Assembly (NCBI RefSeq): GCF_025965855.1
Contig: NZ_JAOPWB010000281.1
Span: 1 to 44,080, forward strand
Length of the DNA stretch: 44,080 bases
Origin: Mycobacterium sp.
GTDB taxonomy: Bacteria > Actinomycetota > Actinomycetes > Mycobacteriales > Mycobacteriaceae
Direction of reading: 5' to 3'
The notes beneath the pieces were generated by a model. The model did not search any database. It was not told the DNA's origin and saw only the letters and a list, made by a program, of their open reading frames with translations. A program made the position numbers and the translations under genes. Positions within the stretch are counted from its first letter, which is position 1, and each line of letters begins with the position of its first letter. Of the stretch, positions 19,535 to 26,982 are shown one piece after another.

Positions 19535-20103
19535 CGCGCGGGTGCCGGGTCGATGGGAGCGGCCGCCATGGTGCGATCGATCGCGTCGGAGAGCTGCTGG
19601 ATCGGCGTCGGTCCCGATCCCGAGGGCAGCGTGAGCGCCACGTACACCGGCCGATCGACCGTGTACCACGTGGCCCTGGCGGCGTCACCCGTGGATTGCT
19701 GGCCGGCGGCCACTTCAAACCACTGCACCCGATCGACGATCTGGATCGGGGACCCCACCACGAACTCGGCGGGCCGATCGAGCCCGCAGCGCAACACCAC
19801 CGGCTGGCTGTCCGGCCCGGCCCGCCAGGCCGCCGCGCCTGGGGGCGCCGGCTGCGCCAGCTGTGCGCGCTGATAATCCCCCAGCCGCTGCGGCAGCGCG
19901 TCGGCCAGCGCCTTGCACGCGGCGCTGGTCGCCTGCGGCGCAGGGAAGGCCGCGACGGCAACCGGTTGTGGTGGCGCCTGGCGGGTCGCCGCGATGGCCA
20001 GGATCACGCCGATCGCCACGACGGCCAGCGCGACCGCCGCGATCATCACGGCGCGCGGTGGTCCGGTATCGGTAGCTGGGCCGGTTACGGGGTCGGTCGT
20101 CAC
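19531..20103 (-). CDS. DUF3515 membrane-anchored protein
   Basis: The protein has 190 residues: a short cytosolic N-terminus, one transmembrane helix (about 19-40, [20 protein letters not shown]), then an exported domain with two cysteines ([12 protein letters not shown] and VLRCGLDRP) that could form a disulfide. The conserved pattern [12 protein letters not shown] and FEVVAGQ-like WFEVAAGQQ belongs to the actinobacterial DUF3515 family, whose function is unknown. It corresponds to H37Rv Rv2980. The GTG start has AAGGAGGTG about ten bases upstream. It is divergent from thiL, and its stop overlaps the ddl stop. Confidence 0.82.
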   Translation of the reverse strand: MTTDPVTGPATDTGPPRAVMIAAVALAVVAIGVILAIAATRQAPPQPVAVAAFPAPQATSAACKALADALPQRLGDYQRAQLAQPAPPGAAAWRAGPDSQPVVLRCGLDRPAEFVVGSPIQIVDRVQWFEVAAGQQSTGDAARATWYTVDRPVYVALTLPSGSGPTPIQQLSDAIDRTMAAAPIDPAPAR

Positions 20104-20230
20104 CGCCCGCGCACCTCCTTGCTTTCATAAAATGGCGCGGTCCGCTCACGCGTGGCAGGGATCCAACGTACCGCAGGTCGGGCGACGTACAGTGGCGCGC
20201 ACCCGGCCGGGACGCGCCGGAGGAGGTGGC

Positions 20231-21205
20231 GTGCGCGACGACGCATCGGGGGAGTCCCCCACGCTGGCAGGGCTCGGTGAGTTCGCGGTCATCGATCGAT
20301 TGGTGCGGGGCCGCCGACAACCCGCCGCGGTACTGCTCGGGCCGGGCGATGACGCGGCGCTGGTCTCGGCGGGCGACGGCCGCACCCTGGTCTCGACCGA
20401 TGTGCTGGTGCAGGACCGGCACTTTCGGCTGGACTGGTCGACGCCCCGCGACGTCGGCCGCAAGGCGATCGCCCAGAACGCCGCCGACATCGAGGCGATG
20501 GGCGGGCGGGCCACGGCCTTCGTTGTCGGCTTCGCGGCGCCCGGCGATACGCCGGCCGCGCAGGTGGACGCGCTGGTCGACGGGATGTGGGACGAGGCGG
20601 GGCGGATCGGCGCCGGCATCGCCGGCGGCGACCTGGTCAGCTGCCCGCAGTGGGTGTTGTCGGTGACGGTGCTGGGTGACCTCGAGGGCCGCGTACCTGT
20701 GTTGCGGTCCGGAGCGAAAGCCGGCTCGGTGATCGCCGTCGTCGGGGAACTCGGCCGCTCAGCGGCCGGGTATTCCTTGTGGCACAGAGGTATTGGCCTC
20801 GGCACCGAGGGATTCGATGAATTGCGGCGTCGTCACCTGGTGCCGGAGCCGCCCTACGGCCAGGGCGCCGTGGCCGCGGCCGCGGGCGCGCAGGCGATGA
20901 TCGACGTCTCCGATGGCCTGATCGCCGATTTGCGGCATGTCGCCGAGGCGTCCGGCGTGGCTATCGATTTGTCCACCGCGGCGCTGGGCGCGGACCGCGA
21001 CGTGCTGGCCGCGGCCGGTGACGCCGTCGGCGCCGACCCCTGGGCATGGGTGCTCGGGGGCGGTGAGGACCATGCCCTGGCGGCGTGTTTCACGGGGCCG
21101 CCGCCGGTCGGGTGGCGCGTCATCGGGAGCGTGCTCGACGGGCCGGCCCGCGTGCTCGTCGACGGCGCGAAGTGGAGCGGCTACGCCGGGTGGCAGTCGT
21201 ACTAG
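20231..21205 (+). CDS. thiL: Thiamine-monophosphate kinase
   Basis: Phosphorylates thiamine monophosphate to thiamine pyrophosphate, the active cofactor. The protein has 324 residues of the PurM/AIR-synthase-like fold. The Mg-ATP motif LLGPGDDAALV contains D40-D41. LVSTDVLVQDRHFRLDW, GRKAIAQNAADIEAMGG and IDVSDGLIADLRH are family landmarks, and GGGEDHALAACF is near the end. GTG 20231 is fixed by GGAGGAGG (20219-20226) just upstream and the match to family N-termini. It corresponds to H37Rv Rv2977c. The next gene starts 19 bases downstream, so an operon thiL-DUF1330-ung-MDR is likely. Confidence 0.94.
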   Translation: MRDDASGESPTLAGLGEFAVIDRLVRGRRQPAAVLLGPGDDAALVSAGDGRTLVSTDVLVQDRHFRLDWSTPRDVGRKAIAQNAADIEAMGGRATAFVVGFAAPGDTPAAQVDALVDGMWDEAGRIGAGIAGGDLVSCPQWVLSVTVLGDLEGRVPVLRSGAKAGSVIAVVGELGRSAAGYSLWHRGIGLGTEGFDELRRRHLVPEPPYGQGAVAAAAGAQAMIDVSDGLIADLRHVAEASGVAIDLSTAALGADRDVLAAAGDAVGADPWAWVLGGGEDHALAACFTGPPPVGWRVIGSVLDGPARVLVDGAKWSGYAGWQSY

Positions 21206-21224
21206 GGTGTCTTTAAATATTAAC

Positions 21225-21515
21225 GTGACCGTGTACGCGATCGCCCAGCTGCGATTAACCGACCGGGCGGTCTACGACCGGTACCAGGCGAGGTTCATGG
21301 AGATTTTCCGTCGTCACCCGGGAACGCTGCCGGCCGCCGACGAGTCTCCCGAAGTGATCGAGGGCAAATGGGACCGCGAGAAGCTGGTGCTGATGTCGTT
21401 TCCGGATGAGGCCGCCTTTCGCGGTCGCGCGCAATCACCCGAATATCAGGAAATCTCGAAGGACCGGCTGGCGGGCGCCGACACGCTGGCGCTGCTCGTA
21501 CAAGGGCTGCAATGA
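21225..21515 (+). CDS. DUF1330 family small protein
   Basis: The 96-residue frame begins [21 protein letters not shown] and contains [22 protein letters not shown] and [17 protein letters not shown]. This is the dimeric alpha-beta barrel pattern of DUF1330, a family of unknown function with fold similarity to small monooxygenases. Possible GTG starts are at 21207, 21225 and 21231; 21225 gives the usual family N-terminus. The start region is strikingly AT-rich (TTTAAATATTAA, 21212-21223). Its stop overlaps the ung ATG (ATGA). As recalled, M. tuberculosis has no gene here between thiL and ung, so this is lineage-specific content. Confidence 0.78.
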   Translation: MTVYAIAQLRLTDRAVYDRYQARFMEIFRRHPGTLPAADESPEVIEGKWDREKLVLMSFPDEAAFRGRAQSPEYQEISKDRLAGADTLALLVQGLQ

Positions 21516-22195
21516 CCGCGCGCCCATTGAGCGAGCTGGTCGAGCCCGGCTGGGCGGCCGCGCTCAAGCCGGTGACCGACCAGGTCGCCCAGATGGGGCA
21601 ATTCCTGCGCGCCGAGATCGAGGCCGGCCGCAAGTACCTGCCGGCGGGGCCAAACGTGTTGCGCGCCTTCACCTATCCCTTCGACGACGTCAGGATCCTG
21701 ATCGTCGGGCAGGACCCCTACCCGACCCCCGGGCACGCCGTGGGCCTGAGCTTCTCGGTGGCACCCGACGTGCGTCCGCTGCCCCGAAGCCTGGCCAACA
21801 TCTTCGACGAGTACGCCGCCGATCTGGGCCATCCGCAGCCGCAGTGCGGGGACCTGACGCCCTGGGCGCAGCGCGGTGTGCTGCTGCTGAACAGGGTGCT
21901 CACGGTGCGCCCCAACAACCCGGCGTCGCATCGGGGCAAGGGTTGGGAAGCGGTGACCGAGTGCGCGATTCGCGCGCTGGCCGAGCGGTCCCGGCCGCTG
22001 GTGGCCATCCTGTGGGGCCGCGACGCGTCGACGCTCAAACCCATTCTGGCCGAAGGCGATTGCGTGGCGATCGAGTCGCCGCATCCCTCGCCGCTGTCGG
22101 CGTCTCGCGGCTTCTTCGGCTCGCGCCCGTTCAGCCGCGCCAACGAGCTGCTGGCGGGAATGGGTGCCGACCCGATCGATTGGCGGTTGCCCTGA
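21512..22195 (+). CDS. ung: Uracil-DNA glycosylase (family 1)
   Basis: Removes uracil from DNA in base excision repair, an important activity in a GC-rich genome where cytosine deamination is costly. The protein has 227 residues. The catalytic water-activating motif GQDPYP is at residues 66-71 (D68). The leucine-loop motif HPSPLS is at 191-196 (H191). [17 protein letters not shown] is also typical. The start is set by the four-base overlap with the preceding DUF1330 stop. It corresponds to H37Rv Rv2976c. Confidence 0.97.
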   Translation: MTARPLSELVEPGWAAALKPVTDQVAQMGQFLRAEIEAGRKYLPAGPNVLRAFTYPFDDVRILIVGQDPYPTPGHAVGLSFSVAPDVRPLPRSLANIFDEYAADLGHPQPQCGDLTPWAQRGVLLLNRVLTVRPNNPASHRGKGWEAVTECAIRALAERSRPLVAILWGRDASTLKPILAEGDCVAIESPHPSPLSASRGFFGSRPFSRANELLAGMGADPIDWRLP

Positions 22196-22200
22196 CCGCG

Positions 22201-23130
22201 ATGACCGCCCTGCGCGCACACCGCCGGGGCGGCCCCGAGGTGCTGGTCGTCGATCGCGCGCCCGTCCCGGTCCCCGCGGCCGGCGAGGTCTTGGTCGCGG
22301 TGCGCGCGGCGGCCATCACGTTCGACGAGCTGACGTGGGAGGAGACGTGGACCCGCGACGGCGTCGGCCGGACCCCGGTGATCCCGTCGCACGAGGTGTC
22401 CGGCGTGATCTCTGAAGTGGGCTCCGGCGTAGCGGATTTCAACGCCGGCGACGAGGTCTACGGGCTGATCGAATTCGACCGCGACGGCGCGGCGGCCGAA
22501 TACGTCACGGTGCCGGCGGCCGACCTGGCCGCCAAGCCGTCGACCGTGTCGCACGCTGTCGCCGCCGCGCTACCGCTGGCCGGGCTCACCGCCCTGCAGG
22601 CCTTGATCGACCACGCCGCGGTCCAACCGGGGGAGGCGGTCCTGGTGCACGGCGGGGCGGGCGGGGTCGGTGCCTTGACCGTCCAGCTGGCCGCCATCCT
22701 CGGCGCCCATGTCACCGCCACCGTGCGCAGCGACGCCCGCGAGTTCCTCGGCGGGTTCGGCGTGCGGCGGGTGATCGACGTGCGCACCGAGGCGTTCGGC
22801 GAAAGCGGCCCCTACGACATCGTCATCGACACCGTCGGCGGCGAGACGTTGGACCGATCGTTTGCCGTGTTGCACCGCGGCGGACGGCTGGTCACCCTGT
22901 CGGCGCCGCCTCCGGAGGGCAACGCCGATGAGTACGGCGTCACGGCAACGTTTTTCATCGTGACCCCGAATCGGGGTCAGCTCGACGAGCTTGCCGCCCT
23001 CGTGGACGGCGGCCGGCTGCGCGTGGAAATCGCCGCGACGTTCCCGCTCGACCGGGGCAGGGAGGCGTTCGAGAGTGGCCGGCGCCCGGGCCGGCGTGCG
23101 GGCAAGACGGTGATCGTCGTCCCGGATTGA
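22201..23130 (+). CDS. Zinc-independent MDR-family oxidoreductase (quinone reductase-like)
   Basis: The protein has 309 residues. The N-terminal GroES-like domain (VPAAGEVLVAVRAAAITFDEL; PVIPSHEVSGVISEVG) is followed by the nucleotide-binding motif LVHGGAGGVGALTVQLA. It lacks the zinc-ligand cysteines of classical alcohol dehydrogenases, so it groups with quinone oxidoreductases using NADPH. Substrate unknown. ATG 22201 is five bases after the ung stop, suggesting co-transcription. It converges on a second MDR gene across a strong hairpin, and the two proteins resemble each other in domain order and several motifs (GGAGGVG against GAGGAVG), so they may be old paralogues. As recalled, neither is in this place in M. 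tuberculosis. Confidence 0.85.
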   Translation: MTALRAHRRGGPEVLVVDRAPVPVPAAGEVLVAVRAAAITFDELTWEETWTRDGVGRTPVIPSHEVSGVISEVGSGVADFNAGDEVYGLIEFDRDGAAAEYVTVPAADLAAKPSTVSHAVAAALPLAGLTALQALIDHAAVQPGEAVLVHGGAGGVGALTVQLAAILGAHVTATVRSDAREFLGGFGVRRVIDVRTEAFGESGPYDIVIDTVGGETLDRSFAVLHRGGRLVTLSAPPPEGNADEYGVTATFFIVTPNRGQLDELAALVDGGRLRVEIAATFPLDRGREAFESGRRPGRRAGKTVIVVPD

Positions 23131-23169
23131 CGGCCGCGGCAGCGCTGACGTTCGACCGGATGGGACGGT

Positions 23170-23201
23170 GTTGTCCCGCCGGACGCCGCCGGCGGGACAA
23201 C
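23170..23201. terminator. Strong bidirectional hairpin between two MDR genes
   Basis: GTTGTCCCGCCGG (23170-23182) and CCGGCGGGACAAC (23189-23201) are perfect 13-base complementary arms with a six-base loop. The element lies between the convergent stops at 23130 and 23212, the expected place for a shared terminator. Confidence 0.75.
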
Positions 23202-23211
23202 ATGCGCTGTG

Positions 23212-24156
23212 TTATTGACCGGCGGGGGAGAGAATCGTCTTGCCGGGCGGCCGGCCGGCGTCGGCCGCGTCGTGCACTGCGGCGGCCTCGGCCAGCGTGC
23301 GGCGGTCGGCGACGTCGATGCGCAGTTGTCCCGCGTCGACGCGGCTGACGAGGCCGGCCAACTGCGCGGCGTCGCTACGGACGAAGATCCGCTGAGCGCG
23401 CACCCCCCGCGCGGGATCCTCCAGCCCAGACGTCATGGTGCCGACATGGAAGCCGCCGTCGGCGACGACGCCGACGAGCGCCTCGGTCTCCTCCGGTGAC
23501 GTGCTCACCAAGTTGAGCACCACGTCGAACGGCTGTCCGGCGACGGCGATCGGTGTTGCCGTGTAGTCGACGTAGCCGATGATCCGGTCGGCTCCGTAGC
23601 CGCGTAGACGGTCCACGCTGCGCGCCGATGCGGTTGCGGTGACGATGGCACCGGCTTCCTTGGCGAGCTGGACGGCGTAGCCGCCGACCGCTCCGCCGGC
23701 GCCGTTGATCAGGATCGTCTGCCCGGCCTTCAATCCGGCGACTTCGAACAAAGCCTGCCACGCCGTCAACCCGACGGTCGGCAGCGCGGCCGAATCGGCC
23801 AGTGCCACCGACCGCGGCGCGGCCGCCAACACCTCCGCCGGCGCCAGCGCGTACTCGGCGGCAGCACCGTCGGCGTCCAACGGGAGCAACGCCACGACCG
23901 CGTCGCCGACGTTCCACCCCGTCACCCCGTCGCCGAGTTCGGCGATGGTGCCGGCCACGTCGATACCCGGGATGTGCGGAAAGGTGATCGCGTACACCTC
24001 GGACAGATAGCCGCCGCGGATGCCCGCGTCAACCGGGTTGAACGAGGTCCCGGCCACCTTCACCAGAACCTGCCCAGCTCCCGGGGTCGGCCGCTGGACC
24101 TCTGCGGATTCCAGCACCTCGCTGCTGCCGTAACGGTGGTAAAGCACTGCCTTCAT
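23212..24156 (-). CDS. MDR-family NADPH:quinone reductase-like protein, probable MarR target
   Basis: The protein has 314 residues. The GroES-like half (TPGAGQVLVKVAGTSFNPVDAG; FPHIPGIDVAGTI) is followed by the Rossmann motif ILINGAGGAVGGYAVQLAKEAG; there are no zinc ligands. It is likely to reduce quinones or enones with NADPH. ATG 24156 is preferred over an in-frame GTG 12 bases upstream because GGAGGAAA (24166-24159) is then correctly placed. It is divergent from a MarR regulator, and the spacer carries three copies of one palindrome, the nearest 19 bases from its start. I infer it is induced by an electrophile or quinone-type signal. Confidence 0.88.
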   Translation of the reverse strand: MKAVLYHRYGSSEVLESAEVQRPTPGAGQVLVKVAGTSFNPVDAGIRGGYLSEVYAITFPHIPGIDVAGTIAELGDGVTGWNVGDAVVALLPLDADGAAAEYALAPAEVLAAAPRSVALADSAALPTVGLTAWQALFEVAGLKAGQTILINGAGGAVGGYAVQLAKEAGAIVTATASARSVDRLRGYGADRIIGYVDYTATPIAVAGQPFDVVLNLVSTSPEETEALVGVVADGGFHVGTMTSGLEDPARGVRAQRIFVRSDAAQLAGLVSRVDAGQLRIDVADRRTLAEAAAVHDAADAGRPPGKTILSPAGQ

Positions 24157-24175
24157 GGTTTCCTCCACTACCTAT

Positions 24176-24194
24176 TTGCTTCGAAATTGAAGCG
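24176..24194. promoter_or_regulatory. MarR operator site 1 (near the MDR gene)
   Basis: GCTTCGAAATTGAAGC (24178-24193) matches sites 2 and 3 at 14 of 16 positions. It lies 19 bases upstream of the MDR start codon, where a bound repressor would block its transcription. Confidence 0.65.
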
Positions 24195-24211
24195 GTTACA
24201 GAAGAAGCAAC

Positions 24212-24231
24212 TTGCTTCGAGATCGAAGCAA
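24212..24231. promoter_or_regulatory. MarR operator site 2 (middle)
   Basis: TTGCTTCGAGATCGAAGCAA is a perfect palindrome with nine-base arms and a two-base centre. Its centre is 36 bases from site 1 and 49 from site 3. It is the best candidate for the consensus operator. Confidence 0.7.
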
Positions 24232-24260
24232 TCCCGGCGGAAGGTGTGATCGTCGTCTCA

Positions 24261-24280
24261 TTGCTTCGAGATCGAAGCAG
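24261..24280. promoter_or_regulatory. MarR operator site 3, abutting the marR -10
   Basis: TTGCTTCGAGATCGAAGCAG is identical to site 2 at 19 of 20 positions. It directly touches TACCAT (24281-24286), a -10 box exactly six bases before the ATG at 24293. The site therefore occupies the -35/spacer region of a leaderless promoter, the expected arrangement for autorepression. Confidence 0.7.
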
Positions 24281-24292
24281 TACCATTGCGGC

Positions 24293-24787
24293 ATGGTGGA
24301 AGCCCTCAAGCCCGGGCAACTGAGCACGTACTTCGCCCTCACCGAGGCATTCAGCCTGCTCCAGTACGCCGTGCGACAGCAGCTGAAGGCCGAAGGCGAT
24401 CTCAGTTACGTGCAGTTCGAGATCTTGGCCAAACTCGCCGACGCCGACGGGCAACTCACCATGACCGACCTGGCCGACGGGGTGGTGTACAGCCGCAGCG
24501 GCCTGACCCATCAGGCGGGACTGTTGGAAAAAGCGGGGCTCATCACCCGCGACGCCAGTCCCGATGACCAGCGAGCCACACTCGTCGACATCACCGAGGC
24601 GGGCCGAGCCCTTGTCGCCAAGGTTCTACCCGGCCACATCCAGGTGGTACGCAACCTTTTGTTCGACTCGCTTTCGGACGAAGACGTGCACACCCTGGGC
24701 GAGATAATGAGCCGCGCCCGCGACCACATGCGTGCCCTACCGCCCCGCTCTGCCGCGCCGCGTAAGCACCGTGCTTCGGAGGCTTGA
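24293..24787 (+). CDS. MarR-family transcriptional regulator
   Basis: The protein has 164 residues. The winged helix-turn-helix lies at about 45-110 (LSYVQFEILAKLADADG, LTMTDLADGVVYSRSGLTHQAGLLEKAG, and the wing ITRDASPDDQRATLVDIT). The flanking helices form the dimer interface. The ASPDDQRAT wing with its D-x-R pattern is typical of MarR proteins. The ATG at 24293 is set by the leaderless -10 TACCAT six bases upstream. No conserved redox cysteine is evident in the translation, so a direct ligand is more likely than a thiol switch. It probably represses itself and the divergent MDR reductase through the three palindromes. Confidence 0.9.
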   Translation: MVEALKPGQLSTYFALTEAFSLLQYAVRQQLKAEGDLSYVQFEILAKLADADGQLTMTDLADGVVYSRSGLTHQAGLLEKAGLITRDASPDDQRATLVDITEAGRALVAKVLPGHIQVVRNLLFDSLSDEDVHTLGEIMSRARDHMRALPPRSAAPRKHRASEA

Positions 24788-24817
24788 ATAATCGAGCAGC
24801 GTGCCGCTGACAGTCAG

Positions 24818-25012
24818 CTAGCCGCGGACGACCTTGCCGGCCTTGATGCAGGACGTGCAGACGTTCAGCCGCTTCTTGTTGCCGCCGGGACGGGTCACGA
24901 CGTGCACGGTCTGGACGTTGGGGTCCCACCGGCGGCTGGTGCGGCGGTGAGAGTGCGACACCGACTTGCCGAAGCCGGGGCCTTTCCCGCAGATTTCGCA
25001 CACAGCGGCCAT
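24818..25012 (-). CDS. rpmB: 50S ribosomal protein L28
   Basis: The protein has 64 residues. AAVCEICGKGPGFGKSVSHS and LNVCTSCIKAGKV give two CxxC pairs (C5-C8 and near residues 52-55). This is therefore the zinc-binding (C+) form of L28, used in zinc-replete cells, whereas mycobacteria also carry a cysteine-free paralogue elsewhere. GAGGAG lies eight bases before the ATG. It is divergent from the FakA-like gene across a 258-base region. Confidence 0.95.
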   Translation of the reverse strand: MAAVCEICGKGPGFGKSVSHSHRRTSRRWDPNVQTVHVVTRPGGNKKRLNVCTSCIKAGKVVRG

Positions 25013-25085
25013 TGTTCAAACTCCTCAAAATGTTCGGGGGGTCCGGCCACCGGCCGGCACGGCCCAGGGTGACCCGGGCCTGCCC

Positions 25086-25115
25086 AGGATACCGACTGAC
25101 ATGGGCAACCACCAA
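25086..25115 (-). promoter_or_regulatory. Probable rpmB promoter
   Basis: Read on the minus strand, TTGGTG (25115-25110) and TATCCT (25091-25086) have an 18-base spacer, matching a sigma-A promoter. The leader to the ATG at 25012 would be about 70 bases. I see no zinc-regulator palindrome in it. Confidence 0.45.
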
Positions 25116-25270
25116 AACGGCCGACGGCGTGCGACCGGTGCTGTCGCCCCTGCTGGCTAGGCTCAATGGGCCGGTTCACCCGGGCCCGCGGGCGCGCGGC
25201 CGCGGCCTGAAGCCGTGCGTATCGTCGCCGGGCTACGCTGGCGCCCACCGGGAGGCTGGCGCGGAGGGAG

Positions 25271-26980
25271 GTGGGTCACTTGGGCACCTCGGAGGGTGCT
25301 TTTGATGCGTCTGGTGCGTCCAGGGATGCCCTGTTGGACGCGGTGATCCTTCGGGACTGGGCCCATACCGCCGTCAGCGACCTGATCACCCACATCGACG
25401 AGATCAACCGGCTCAACGTGTTCCCGGTCGCCGATTCGGACACCGGTGCCAACATGCTGTTCACCATGCGTTCCGCGCTGGCGGAGGCCAACGCGGGAGC
25501 CGGCGCCGACCGGTGCGTGGCGCGGGTGGCGGCGGCACTGTCGGCCGGTGCGATGAACGGCGCCCGTGGAAATTCTGGAGTGATATTGTCGCAGCTCCTG
25601 CGCGGCATCGCCGATGTCACCGCGGCCGCGGCAGCAGACTCCGGTGGCGAGCTGCCCCACATGAACGCCGTTACCTTCGGGGCGGCGCTGCAGCGCGGCG
25701 TCGAGCTGGTCATCACGTCGATGGGCGGCGAGGAAGTACCCGGGACCATCGTGTCGGTGTTGCGGGCCGCCGCCGACGCCGTCGAGGCGTGCGCCGACGA
25801 GGGACTGCCCGCGGCGATCACCGCTGCCGGCGACGCGGCGGTGGTCGCGCTGGAAAAGACCCCCGAGCAGCTCGATGTGCTCGCCCACGCCGGCGCGGTG
25901 GACGCCGGCGGACGCGGCCTGCTGGTGCTGCTGGACGCGTTGCGTTCCACCATCACCGGGCACGCGCCCCCACGAACCGTGTACGAGCTATCGCCGCGCG
26001 CGGCGCGGCCCGAAACGGCCGCCGCACACCCGGCGCCGCAGTTCGAGGTCATGTACCGGCTGGACGGCTGCGATTCCTTGGCCGCGGACGCGCTGCGGAA
26101 TCGGCTCGAGGGCCTCGGCGAATCCGTGGCCATCGCTCAGGCGGCCGCGCAGGAATCCGCCGCGCCCGACAGCTACTCCGTGCACGTGCACACCGACGAC
26201 GCCGGGGCCGCCGTCGAGGCGGGACTGGTGGCCGGGCGCCTCAGCCGCATCGTCATCTCGGCGCTGAGCTCCGGCGCCACCGGGCTGCCCGCCGGCGGCT
26301 GGACGCGCGAACGGGCCGTGCTGGCCGTCGTCGACGGCGACGGCGCCGCGGAGCTGTTCGCCGGCGAGGGCGCGTGCGTGCTGCAGCCGGATCTGGCCAT
26401 GGACGTCAGCGCCCACCAGCTGGTGCGGGCCGTGGTCGACACCGGCGCCGCCCAGGTGATGGTGCTGCCCAACGGTTACGTGCCCGCCGAGGAGCTAGTG
26501 GCCGGCTGCACGGCGGCCATCGGGTGGGGGATCGACGTGGTGCCGATACCGACGGGGTCGATGGTGCAGGGGCTGGCCGCGCTGGCCGTTCACGACACCG
26601 ATAGGCAGGCGGTCGACGACGGCTTCACCATGGCCCGCGCCGCCGGCGCGGCCCGGCACGGCTCGGTACGCATCGCGACCGAGAGCGCGTTGACCTGGGC
26701 CGGTCGCTGCCAGCCGGGCGACGGCCTGGGCATCGCGGGCGACGAGGTGCTCATCGTGGCCGCCGATGTGGCCGGGGCGGCGATCGGCCTGCTCGATCTG
26801 TTGCTGGCATCCGGCGGCGACCTGGTGACCGTGCTGATCGGCGCCGGCATCGAGGATGAAGCCTCCAACTCTGTGGGCGACATCCTGCAAGACCACGTGC
26901 ACGACAACCACCCGGGAACCGAGCTGATGGCGTACCGCACCGGCCACCGCGGCGATGTCCTGCTGATCGGGGTGGAGTAG
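25271..26980 (+). CDS. FakA/YloV-like fatty-acid kinase (DhaL-type ATP domain plus DegV-like partner region)
   Basis: The protein has 569 residues. The N-terminal Dak2/DhaL domain (about 20-215) has NRLNVFPVADSDTGANM, with the Mg-ATP aspartates around residues 55-57, and GARGNSGVILSQLLRG. The C-terminal half is the Dak-phosphatase/FakA C-domain ending GDVLLIGVE. In firmicutes FakA phosphorylates fatty acids held by FakB. GTG 25271 follows GGAGGGAG closely; TTG 25280 is an alternative with better spacing. As recalled, M. tuberculosis annotates this region as two genes (Rv2974c/Rv2975c); here it is one uninterrupted frame. recG begins two bases after the stop, so the two are co-transcribed. Confidence 0.85.
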   Translation: MGHLGTSEGAFDASGASRDALLDAVILRDWAHTAVSDLITHIDEINRLNVFPVADSDTGANMLFTMRSALAEANAGAGADRCVARVAAALSAGAMNGARGNSGVILSQLLRGIADVTAAAAADSGGELPHMNAVTFGAALQRGVELVITSMGGEEVPGTIVSVLRAAADAVEACADEGLPAAITAAGDAAVVALEKTPEQLDVLAHAGAVDAGGRGLLVLLDALRSTITGHAPPRTVYELSPRAARPETAAAHPAPQFEVMYRLDGCDSLAADALRNRLEGLGESVAIAQAAAQESAAPDSYSVHVHTDDAGAAVEAGLVAGRLSRIVISALSSGATGLPAGGWTRERAVLAVVDGDGAAELFAGEGACVLQPDLAMDVSAHQLVRAVVDTGAAQVMVLPNGYVPAEELVAGCTAAIGWGIDVVPIPTGSMVQGLAALAVHDTDRQAVDDGFTMARAAGAARHGSVRIATESALTWAGRCQPGDGLGIAGDEVLIVAADVAGAAIGLLDLLLASGGDLVTVLIGAGIEDEASNSVGDILQDHVHDNHPGTELMAYRTGHRGDVLLIGVE

Positions 26981-26982
26981 CC

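Noticed and set aside
21212-21223. AT-rich TTTAAATATTAA as an attachment site or mobile-element end
   Set aside because: No flanking duplication, integrase or terminal repeats were seen; it is more likely part of a start region for the DUF1330 gene.
22201-24787. Two MDR genes and MarR as a horizontally acquired island
   Set aside because: Base composition and codon use match the neighbours, and there are no integrase, tRNA junction or direct repeats at the edges.
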